Below are positions 1 through 5,969 of a stretch of DNA of 7,092 nucleotides, one piece after another. The stretch spans positions 1 to 7,092 of the forward strand of contig JAGWTL010000148.1 in NCBI GenBank assembly GCA_028869035.1. The letters are read 5' to 3'. How positions within the stretch are numbered: the stretch's first letter is position 1; every line of letters begins with the position of its first letter. This stretch comes from Burkholderiales bacterium (GTDB lineage Bacteria > Pseudomonadota > Gammaproteobacteria > Burkholderiales > Burkholderiaceae_C). The translations under genes were made by a program, and so were the position numbers. Below the pieces are notes generated by a model. That model was given only the letters and a program-made list of their open reading frames with translations, was not told the DNA's origin and ran no database searches.

Positions 1-534
1 CTGGCCGTCGCGGCTGATGCCGCCGTGGCGGATGTTCTTCTCGCGCAGGCTGGTGCGCAGGTCGCCGGCGAAGGACTCGGCCTTCTTGGTCAGCGCCGCC
101 TGCATGTCCACCTGCAGCATGAAGTGCACGCCGCCGCGCAGGTCCAGCCCCAGGTACATGGGCGCCGCCCGCAGCGCGGACAGCCAGGCCGGCGTGCGCG
201 GCAGCAGGTTGAGCGCCACGATGTAGTCGGGATCGGCCGCATCCTTGACCAGCGCGCGCTGGATCGCGTCCTTGGCCTTGAGCTGGGTGTCCGTGGAATC
301 AACCCGCACGCGCAGGGAACCGGCCTCCAGGCCGATCGCTTCTGGCTTGATGCCGGCCTCCTGCAGCGCCGCCTCCACCCGCGACTGCGTGGCAGCGTCC
401 ACCTTGAAGACGGCCTTGGCCGCCGAGATCTGGACGGCGGGCGCCTCGCCAAAGAAATTCGGAGCGGTGTAGATCGCCCCGACCAGCAGCGCGATCACGA
501 TGATCGCGTACTTCCATACCGGATAACGGTTCAT
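1..534 (-). CDS. secD: Protein translocase subunit SecD, N-terminal part (runs off the left edge)
   Basis: SecD is an inner-membrane subunit of the SecDF-YajC complex. It uses the proton motive force to help pull secreted proteins out of the SecYEG channel on the periplasmic side. The reading frame starts at an ATG (complement of 532-534) and stays open for exactly 178 codons to the window edge, so the gene is cut by the window, not broken. Residues 8-24 form the first membrane helix, after the short N-terminus MNRYPVW. Residues 30-120 are the start of the first periplasmic region. Residues 127-143 carry the family hallmark YLGLDLRGGVHFMLQVD. The gene lies 33 bp downstream of yajC on the same strand, the usual yajC-secD-secF order. 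The ribosome site in that gap is weak (GCGAG about 6 bases before ATG), so translation may be helped by readthrough from yajC. Identity is near certain; the C-terminal membrane domain is not visible. Confidence 0.96.
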   Translation of the reverse strand, partial: MNRYPVWKYAIIVIALLVGAIYTAPNFFGEAPAVQISAAKAVFKVDAATQSRVEAALQEAGIKPEAIGLEAGSLRVRVDSTDTQLKAKDAIQRALVKDAADPDYIVALNLLPRTPAWLSALRAAPMYLGLDLRGGVHFMLQVDMQAALTKKAESFAGDLRTSLREKNIRHGGISRDGQ

Positions 535-567
535 TGTTCGCTCGCGTCAGCGTGGCTGGAGAGTTTC

Positions 568-906
568 TTACTTCACCGTGCCCTTGGGCAGCACCTGCAC
601 CACGGCACTGCGTTGCAGCTGCACTTCCACACCGGAAGCAATTTCCACGCCGACGAAGTTCTCGTTCAGGCTGCTCACACGGCCCAGCAGACCACCGGCC
701 GTCACCACCTCGTCACCCTTGGCCAGGGCTTCGACCATGGCGCGGTGCTCTTTCTGCTTCTTCATCTGGGGACGGATCATGATGAAGTAGAGCACCACGA
801 ACATCAGCACGATGGGCAGCATGCTCATCAGCGAGGACTGGATATCACCACCGGCAGCGGCAGCGGGGGCGGGGGCGGTCTGGGCAAAAGCGGAAGATAT
901 AAACAC
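568..906 (-). CDS. yajC: Preprotein translocase subunit YajC
   Basis: YajC is a small single-span inner-membrane protein that associates with SecDF and the SecYEG translocon; its exact role is still unclear. The 112-residue product has the expected family length and layout. A short N-terminus (MFISSAFAQ) leads into an Ala/Pro/Gly-rich stretch (residues 11-20), then one membrane helix at about 27-44 ending in the conserved FIMIRPQMKKQKEH. The cytoplasmic part follows, with GDEVVTAGGLLGRV at 64-77. The start is GTG (complement of 904-906). It is supported by GGAG six bases upstream (complement of 913-916) and by an in-frame TAA just before it that rules out a longer protein. Stop is TAA. It is the first gene of the Sec operon here, 33 bp ahead of secD. 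The gap in front of it contains two strong hairpins, described separately. Confidence 0.96.
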   Translation of the reverse strand: MFISSAFAQTAPAPAAAAGGDIQSSLMSMLPIVLMFVVLYFIMIRPQMKKQKEHRAMVEALAKGDEVVTAGGLLGRVSSLNENFVGVEIASGVEVQLQRSAVVQVLPKGTVK

Positions 907-929
907 GGCTTACTCCACGTCAGGGGTTC

Positions 930-977
930 AAAAATCGGGACTTGCCCGCGTCGGGAGGCACCCGGCGGGCACCCCGA
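930..977 (-). terminator. Hairpin with T-run between the oxidoreductase gene and yajC: intrinsic terminator or attenuator
   Basis: Reading the minus strand from 977 to 930, three nested stems pair. TCGGG (977-973) pairs with CCCGA (939-935). TGCCCGC (971-965) pairs with GCGGGCA (949-943). CGGG (964-961) pairs with CCCG (955-952) around the loop TGCCT. The interruptions are one unpaired base at 972, AC at 951-950 and AGT at 942-940. The outer stem is followed directly by TTTTT (934-930). Sixteen pairs, almost all G-C, plus a T-run fit a Rho-independent terminator for the gene ending at 1077. Only 23 bases separate the T-run from the yajC start, too few for a full promoter. The hairpin therefore also sits in any transcript entering yajC from upstream and could act as an attenuator. 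The structure was folded by eye. Confidence 0.6.
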
Positions 978-983
978 AACAGG

Positions 984-1009
984 CGGCCGCCCATTGTACG
1001 GGGCGGCCG
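984..1009 (-). promoter_or_regulatory. Perfect 9-bp inverted repeat holding a possible -10 box for yajC-secD
   Basis: CGGCCGCCC (984-992) and GGGCGGCCG (1001-1009) are perfect complements around an 8-base loop. On the minus strand the loop contains TACAAT (998-993), one mismatch from the sigma-70 -10 consensus. A loose -35 candidate, CTGAAA (1023-1018), lies 19 bases upstream of it, a slightly long spacer. If used, transcription would start near 986 and run into the terminator-like hairpin at 977-930 before reaching yajC. Alternatively the repeat is only RNA structure in the 3' end of the upstream transcript; no T-run follows it closely on the minus strand. The inverted repeat is certain, its role as a promoter is a guess. 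Confidence 0.35.
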
Positions 1010-1076
1010 TCGGCCGTTTTCAGGCCCCACCGGCTTGTACGGATAGGCGCCGGATCGTGGAATACCCGGACGTTTG

Positions 1077-4000
1077 TCAGGCCGCGGCGGCCCGCCAGGC
1101 GGCGAGCCGCTCGTCCCACAGCGGCCGGACAGCCGCCAGGTGCCGGGCCTTGACGTGCCCGTAGCCGCGGATCTGCTCGGGCAGGCGCGCGATTTCGACC
1201 GCTGCGCCGTGGTTGGCGGCGCTCAGGCCGGCCAGCAGTTCTTCGATGCAGGCGCGGTACTCGGCGATCAGGGCCCGCTCGCCGCGACGCTCTTCGGTTT
1301 TGCCAAAAGGATCGAAAGCCGTGCCGCGCAGACCCTTGAGGCGCGCCAGCAGGCGGAAAGCACTGCCCATGGCGGGGCCGAAGGGCCGTTTGACCAGTTC
1401 GCCCCTGGCGTTTTTCCTGGCGATCAAGGGCGGCGCCAGATGGTAGTGGAGCTTGTACTCACCCTCGAACATGGCGCCGATGCGTGCCTTGAAAGCCGGG
1501 TCACTGTGCAGGCGCGCCACCTCGTACTCGTCCTTGTAGGCCATGAGCTTGAAGAGGTACCGGGCCACCGCCTCGCTCAGGCTGGTCTTGCCCAGCCGGC
1601 TCTCGACCGCCTGCACCCGCGCCACGAAGGCCCGGTAAGTCTCGGCATAAGCCGCGTTCTGGTAGCCGCTCAGGAATTCGACCCGCCGCGCCACCAGGCT
1701 CTCCACCGTCGCACGCGGCTGGAACTGGAGGGTTTGCGCCGGTGCCAGCAGGGCCAACACACGCGCCCAGTCGTGCGCCGCCTGGCGGCCCCATTCGAAG
1801 GCGGCCTTGTTGGCCTCCACCGCCACGGCATTGAGCTCGATGGCGCGCTGGAGCGAAGCCAGGCCCAGCGGGATCCAGCCCTTTTGCCAGGCGTAACCCA
1901 GCAGCATGGGGTTGACATAGATCGAGTCGCCCATGAGCCGGGTGGCCACGGCATCGGCGTCGAACAATCCCAGGCCGCCCGCGCCCACGGCCGCGCTGAT
2001 GTCGGCCACGCAGCGATCCGACGGGTTCTGCCAGTTGGCGTTCTTCACGAAGGCGGCCGTCGGCGCGCTGTGGCTGTTGAGCGCCACGCGTGTGCGCCCT
2101 TCGCGCATGCGCAGCGTACTTTCCTTGCTGGCCGTGACGATGGGGTCGCAGCCCAGGATCAGGTCGGCCGCCGCCATGCTCACGCGCGTGGTCCGGATCT
2201 CCTCGGCGGTGTCGGCAATCAGCACGTGGCTCCAGGTGGCGCCGCCTTTTTGCGCCAGGCCCGCCGCATCCTGCGTCACGATGCCCTTGCCCTCGATGTG
2301 CGCGGCCATGCCCAGCAATTGCCCGATGGTGATGACACCCGTGCCGCCCACGCCCGCCACCACGATGCCATATGCGCCTACTGCGCCTATCTGTGGCAAG
2401 ACGGGCTCTGGAAGCGCTCCCAGTGAATACGGGGACAAAGCCTGGCCCTTGGCTTTCTTCTTCAGCTGCCCGCCTTCGACCGTCACGAAGCTGGGGCAGA
2501 AGCCCTTGAGACAGGAAAAGTCCTGGTTGCAGCTGCTCTGGTTGATGGTGCGCTTGCGGCCGAACTCGGTCTCCAGGGGTTCGACCGAGAGGCAGTTGCT
2601 CTGCTCGCCGCAGTCGCCACAGCCTTCACAGACCAGCTCATTGATCACCACACGTTTGGCCGGTGTCACCAGGGTGCCGCGCTTGCGGCGGCGGCGTTTC
2701 TCGGTGGCGCAGGTCTGGTCGTAGATGATGACCGCGCAGCCCTTGATTTCGCGGAACTCGCGCTGGATGCGGTCCAGTTCGTCGCGGTGCTCGATGGCGA
2801 TGCCGGCAGGCAGATCTCGTACGCCCTCGTATTTCGCCGGTTCGTCGGTGACGATGGTGATCTTGCGCGCACCCTCGGCCCGCATGCTCTGCGCGATCTG
2901 GATCACGCTGTGGCCCGAGACCGAAAGGTCTCCTTCGGATCCCTGGCGCTCGCCGACAAGCTGGCCGCCCGTCATGGCCACCGCATCGTTGTAGAGGATC
3001 TTGTAGGTGATATTGACGCCGGCGACAATGCTCTGGCGCACGGCCAGGAGGCCGCTGTGAAAGTAGGTGCCGTCGCCCAGATTGGCGAACACATGGCCTT
3101 CGGTGCTGAAGGGTTGCTGGCCCACCCAGGGCACGCCCTCGCCGCCCATCTGCGTGAAGCCTATGGTGCTGCGGTCCATCCAGGTCGCCATGAAGTGGCA
3201 GCCGATGCCGGCCATGGCACGCGAACCCTCGGGCACGCGCGTGCTGGTGTTGTGCGGGCAGCCCGAGCAGAACCAGGGCATGCGCTCGGCGGCCGGACCG
3301 CTCAGCAGCAGGGCCTGCATGGCGCGCTCCTTGGCGTCCAGCACCGCCAGCTGCGTATCGACACGTGCGGCGATATCACTGCCGGCGGGCAAAATGCCTT
3401 GCTTCTTCAGGCGCCCGGCAATGGCGCGCGCAATCATGGCCGGCGTCAGGTCGGCATTGGCGCGCAACAGCTCGTTGCTGGAGGGATTGGCCTGCGACCA
3501 TTCGCCGCCGGCGCGATCGCCTTCGTTGAACTTGCCCAGGATGTTGGGGCGCACATCGTCGCGCCAGTTGTAGAGCTCTTCCTTGAGCTGGTACTCGATG
3601 AGCTGGCGCTTCTCCTCCACCACCAGGATTTCCTGCAGGCCGGTGGCGAAGTCGCGCGCGCTTTGCGCCTCCAGCGGCCAGACCACCGCCACCTTGTGCA
3701 GGCGGATGCCCAGCTGCCGACAGGTGGCGTCGTCCAGTCCCAGGTCCAGCAGGGCCTGGCGTGTGTCGTTGTAGGCCTTGCCGCTGGCGATCAGACCGAA
3801 CCTGTCGTTCGGGCCCTCGATGACGTTGTGGTTCAGGCGGTTGGCGCGGATGTAGGCCAGGGCGGCGTACCACTTGTGGTGGAACAGGCGATCCTCCTGC
3901 TCCAGCGCATGGTCGGGCCAGCGGATGTGCAGGCCGCCCGGCGGCATCTGGAAATCGGTGGGCAGCTGGATCTGCACGCGCTCCGGATCGATCATGGCCG

Positions 4001-4667
4001 AGGCGCTGGACTCGACGATCTCCTGGATGGTCTTCATGCCGGCCCAGACGCCGGCGTAACGGCTCAGGGCGAAGGCGTGGATACCGAGGTCCAGGATCTC
4101 CTGCACCGAGGCCGGAAAGAACACCGGCAGGCCGCAGGCCTTGAAGATGTGGTCGCTCTGGTGCGCGGCCGTGGAGCTCTTGGCCACGTGGTCGTCACCG
4201 GCCACGGCGATCACGCCGCCCCAGGGTGTGGTGCCGGCGTTGTTGGCGTGCTTGAAGACGTCGGAGGTCCGGTCCACACCCGGGCCCTTGCCGTACCAGA
4301 TGCCGAACACGCCGTCGAACCTGTTCGTGCCCGGCGGGGCGAAGCCCAGTTGCTGCGTGCCCCACAGGGCGGTGGCCGCCAGTTCCTCGTTGACGCCGGG
4401 CTGGAACACGATGTTCTGCGCCTTCAGGTAGGGCTTGGCCTTCCACAGGGCCTGGTCATAACTGCCCAGGGGCGAACCGCGGTAGCCGCTGATGAACCCC
4501 GCCGTGTTCTTGCCGGCCTGCTGATCGCGCAGGCGCTGCAGCATGGGCAGCTTGACCAGGGCCTGCACCCCGCTCATGAAGGCGCGGCCATGGTCCAGCG
4601 TGTACTTGTCGTCCAGGGTGACGGTCTCCAGCGCCTGGCGGATGGCTTCGGGCAGGGGGGCGTTCAT
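1077..4667 (-). CDS. Fused indolepyruvate-type 2-oxoacid:ferredoxin oxidoreductase (alpha and gamma domains in one chain)
   Basis: The 1196-residue product belongs to the single-chain bacterial indolepyruvate ferredoxin oxidoreductases. These TPP- and Fe-S-dependent cytoplasmic enzymes convert 2-oxoacids plus CoA to acyl-CoA, CO2 and reduced ferredoxin. The N-terminal pyrimidine-binding domain holds GYRGSPLGSYDQ (61-72). Two cysteines lie in CSGCPHN (467, 470). The TPP diphosphate motif runs from GDG (531-533) to ND (560-561). An Fe-S segment has Cys 680, 683, 686, 692, 713, 719 and 724. The gamma domain begins near 764 with AGVGGTGV (771-778) and includes the conserved QDAAGLAQKGG. Residues from about 960 onward form the C-terminal extension typical of the fused form. 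The ATG at 4667 is preferred because CGGAGA lies just upstream. The frame stays open for 64 more codons, but those look non-coding and overlap the divergent regulator. Indolepyruvate, phenylpyruvate or branched-chain 2-oxoacids are all possible substrates; the sequence does not decide. Likely transcribed alone, with Lrp control suggested by the divergent neighbour. Confidence 0.93.
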   Translation of the reverse strand: MNAPLPEAIRQALETVTLDDKYTLDHGRAFMSGVQALVKLPMLQRLRDQQAGKNTAGFISGYRGSPLGSYDQALWKAKPYLKAQNIVFQPGVNEELAATALWGTQQLGFAPPGTNRFDGVFGIWYGKGPGVDRTSDVFKHANNAGTTPWGGVIAVAGDDHVAKSSTAAHQSDHIFKACGLPVFFPASVQEILDLGIHAFALSRYAGVWAGMKTIQEIVESSASAMIDPERVQIQLPTDFQMPPGGLHIRWPDHALEQEDRLFHHKWYAALAYIRANRLNHNVIEGPNDRFGLIASGKAYNDTRQALLDLGLDDATCRQLGIRLHKVAVVWPLEAQSARDFATGLQEILVVEEKRQLIEYQLKEELYNWRDDVRPNILGKFNEGDRAGGEWSQANPSSNELLRANADLTPAMIARAIAGRLKKQGILPAGSDIAARVDTQLAVLDAKERAMQALLLSGPAAERMPWFCSGCPHNTSTRVPEGSRAMAGIGCHFMATWMDRSTIGFTQMGGEGVPWVGQQPFSTEGHVFANLGDGTYFHSGLLAVRQSIVAGVNITYKILYNDAVAMTGGQLVGERQGSEGDLSVSGHSVIQIAQSMRAEGARKITIVTDEPAKYEGVRDLPAGIAIEHRDELDRIQREFREIKGCAVIIYDQTCATEKRRRRKRGTLVTPAKRVVINELVCEGCGDCGEQSNCLSVEPLETEFGRKRTINQSSCNQDFSCLKGFCPSFVTVEGGQLKKKAKGQALSPYSLGALPEPVLPQIGAVGAYGIVVAGVGGTGVITIGQLLGMAAHIEGKGIVTQDAAGLAQKGGATWSHVLIADTAEEIRTTRVSMAAADLILGCDPIVTASKESTLRMREGRTRVALNSHSAPTAAFVKNANWQNPSDRCVADISAAVGAGGLGLFDADAVATRLMGDSIYVNPMLLGYAWQKGWIPLGLASLQRAIELNAVAVEANKAAFEWGRQAAHDWARVLALLAPAQTLQFQPRATVESLVARRVEFLSGYQNAAYAETYRAFVARVQAVESRLGKTSLSEAVARYLFKLMAYKDEYEVARLHSDPAFKARIGAMFEGEYKLHYHLAPPLIARKNARGELVKRPFGPAMGSAFRLLARLKGLRGTAFDPFGKTEERRGERALIAEYRACIEELLAGLSAANHGAAVEIARLPEQIRGYGHVKARHLAAVRPLWDERLAAWRAAAA

Positions 4668-4791
4668 CGGGGCTGGTCTCCGTAAGGCCTTGTTTGTCGG
4701 GCCAGTGTATGCGGGACGGCCGGATAGGTCTTTGCTTTCTTTGCCGCTGAAACGCTGGTTTTTGAAAGGATATTGCGCGAAAATCCAATTA
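4668..4791. promoter_or_regulatory. Divergent promoter region between the oxidoreductase gene and the Lrp/AsnC gene
   Basis: This 124-bp gap must serve both divergent genes. Its regulator-side end (about 4735-4795) is clearly more A+T-rich than the surroundings. For the plus strand the best promoter guess is CTGAAA (4747-4752) and GATATT (4769-4774) with a 16-base spacer, four matches of six in each box. For the minus strand TACACT (4709-4704) could be a -10 box about 37 bases before the ATG, without a convincing -35. Possible operator sequences are ATTG-N10-CAAT (4772-4789) and the near-palindrome CCAATTAATGG (4785-4795) across the regulator's start codon. Both are short enough to be chance. 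No good Shine-Dalgarno lies within normal distance of the regulator's ATG; AAAGGA (4765-4770) is too far away. Confidence 0.4.
4677..4682 (-). promoter_or_regulatory. Ribosome binding site fixing the start of the oxidoreductase gene
   Basis: The minus strand reads CGGAGA here, with GGAG ten bases before the ATG at 4667. No comparable site precedes the upstream in-frame start at 4859. The same CGGAGA sequence precedes the start of the gene at 5316. Confidence 0.6.
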
Positions 4792-5319
4792 ATGGAAACA
4801 CTCGACAAGTTTGATCTCGCCATCCTGGCCGAATTGCAGGCCGATGCCCGCCTGACCAATGCCGAGCTGGCCAGCCGCGTGGGCCTGTCCCCGGCGCCCT
4901 GCTGGCGCCGCGTGCGCTCGCTCGAAACCCAGGGCTATATCAAGGGTTACCACGCCGAGATCGACCGCCACAAGATCGGCCTGGGCGTGCTGGCCTTTGT
5001 GCGTCTGGACGCCGAGCGCAACACGGGCGACGCCACGCGTGTGCTGGAGGAAGCCGTGCGCGCCCTGCCCGAGGTGGTGGCCTGCCACTACATCAGCGGC
5101 ACCGGCACCTTCGAGCTGCAGGTGGTGGCGCAGGACCTGGACAGCTTCTCGCGTTTCGCGCTGCAGCGCCTGATCAACCTGCCCAACGTCAAGGACCTGC
5201 ACACCAGCTTCTCATTGGGCGAGGTCAAGGCCAGCCCTACACTGCCCCTGGGCCATCTGCAGGCGCCCGCACCCGCGCCGGCACCCTCTGCAGCCAAAGC
5301 CCGACGGAGATCCCGATGA
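4792..5319 (+). CDS. Lrp/AsnC-family transcriptional regulator
   Basis: Lrp/AsnC proteins are DNA-binding regulators of amino-acid metabolism that assemble as dimers to octamers and bind small effectors, often amino acids. The 175-residue product shows the N-terminal winged helix-turn-helix, starting LDKFDLAILAELQADAR (4-20) with a recognition-helix region around GLSPAPCWRRVRSLE (31-45). The RAM effector-binding domain at about 66-143 includes VVACHYISGTGTFELQVVA (95-113), the usual ligand-loop region. The core ends at SLGEVKASPTLPLGHL (141-156). A Pro/Ala-rich tail with a basic end (RRRSR) follows and is not a normal part of the family. ATG 4792 gives the standard N-terminus; the longer open frame upstream has no family character. 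The divergent oxidoreductase gene is its probable target. Its TGA overlaps the next gene's ATG as ATGA (5316-5319), implying co-transcription. The effector cannot be read from the sequence. Confidence 0.93.
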   Translation: METLDKFDLAILAELQADARLTNAELASRVGLSPAPCWRRVRSLETQGYIKGYHAEIDRHKIGLGVLAFVRLDAERNTGDATRVLEEAVRALPEVVACHYISGTGTFELQVVAQDLDSFSRFALQRLINLPNVKDLHTSFSLGEVKASPTLPLGHLQAPAPAPAPSAAKARRRSR

Positions 5320-5960
5320 AACATCTGCAACAACTCGCCCTGCTCCTGCTGGCCCTGCCCGCGGCGCTGCAGGCCCAGACCGGTGGCGCCCCGCTGTCCC
5401 TGCGCAATCTGCTGATCGAGGTACGCCAGGATGACGGCAGCAGCAGCACCCGTGAACGTGTGGCAGCCGACGTGAACGCCCGTGTGCAAGCAGGCCGCGG
5501 CGAGGTGGACGTGGCCATCGACGCACGCAGCCGCCAGAGCGAACGCAGCGGCAGTGCCCAGCAGCAGGTGCTGGTGCTCAACGGCCGGCCGGCGGCGATC
5601 AAGCTGGGCCAGAGTGTGCCGCTGCGCCTGCGTCAGTTCATCGTTCAGGGCGGCGTGCGCCGCAGCGTGCCCGGCACGGTCTGGCTCCAGGCCGGCACCG
5701 GCTTCACGGCCACACCGGTCTGGGAAGGCGGGGACTCGGTCTATCTGGAACTGGCCGCGACGCAGGGCCGCCAGCCCCTGGGATCGGGCGCCAGCACTTC
5801 CACCACGCTGATGCTGCCCCTGGACGAATGGATGACCGTGGCCGACAGCGAGGACGTGCAGGAACAGCGGCAAGGCGCCGCGAGCCTGGGCGGCGGCGGG
5901 CGCGAGACCCGCAGCAGCAGCCAGTCCCTGCGCGTGCAGGTGCGCGTCAGTCTGCGCTGA
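5316..5960 (+). CDS. Exported protein of unknown function, C-terminal half resembling a secretin core
   Basis: I do not recognise this 214-residue protein with certainty. Residues 1-20 form a Sec signal peptide: Lys3, a Leu/Ala-rich core, and a likely signal peptidase I cut after ALQA before QT. There is no lipobox and no later membrane helix, so the mature protein should be periplasmic or outer-membrane associated. Residues 84-103 (VLVLNGRPAAIKLGQSVPLR) resemble the start of the secretin domain of type II/III secretion and pilus channels. The stretch 121-149, with WEGGDSVYLELAA, and TTLMLPLDEWMTVA (163-176) could be the following beta strands. Full secretins are roughly 400-700 residues with N-domains that are absent here, so at most this is a short relative. 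Residues 181-205 are Gly/Ser/Gln-rich. The start is well supported by CGGAGA (5305-5310) and the ATGA overlap with the regulator gene. Stop is TGA, nine bases from the end of the convergent mltA. Coding is confident, function is not. Confidence 0.82.
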   Translation: MKHLQQLALLLLALPAALQAQTGGAPLSLRNLLIEVRQDDGSSSTRERVAADVNARVQAGRGEVDVAIDARSRQSERSGSAQQQVLVLNGRPAAIKLGQSVPLRLRQFIVQGGVRRSVPGTVWLQAGTGFTATPVWEGGDSVYLELAATQGRQPLGSGASTSTTLMLPLDEWMTVADSEDVQEQRQGAASLGGGGRETRSSSQSLRVQVRVSLR

Positions 5961-5969
5961 ACCTGCAGG

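Noticed and set aside
920..994. A 24-codon minus-strand leader ORF spanning the terminator-like hairpin, as a possible leader peptide for yajC
   Set aside because: It has no ribosome binding site, its ATG overlaps the candidate -10 box, and the peptide has no stalling motif I can recognise. A 63-codon frame at 928-1119 is equally unsupported.
25..1164. A 379-codon plus-strand open frame across secD, yajC and the gap
   Set aside because: It runs antisense to two conserved genes and through the hairpin region, and its composition is typical of a shadow frame.
2787..4685. A 632-codon open frame antisense to the oxidoreductase gene, and a 450-codon one at 1074-2426
   Set aside because: Both lie opposite a clearly conserved enzyme. 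Their translations are low-complexity and rich in Gly, Ala, His, Gln and Arg, with no domain character, as expected of antisense frames in G+C-rich DNA.
4772..4795. ATTG-N10-CAAT and CCAATTAATGG as definite Lrp operators
   Set aside because: The arms are only four to five bases and the patch is A+T-rich, so such dyads are likely by chance. They are kept only as candidates within the intergenic entry.
4668..4859. A 64-residue N-terminal extension of the oxidoreductase starting at 4859
   Set aside because: It would overlap the first codons of the divergent regulator and cover its promoter. It has no family-like sequence, and the ATG at 4667 has a good ribosome site.
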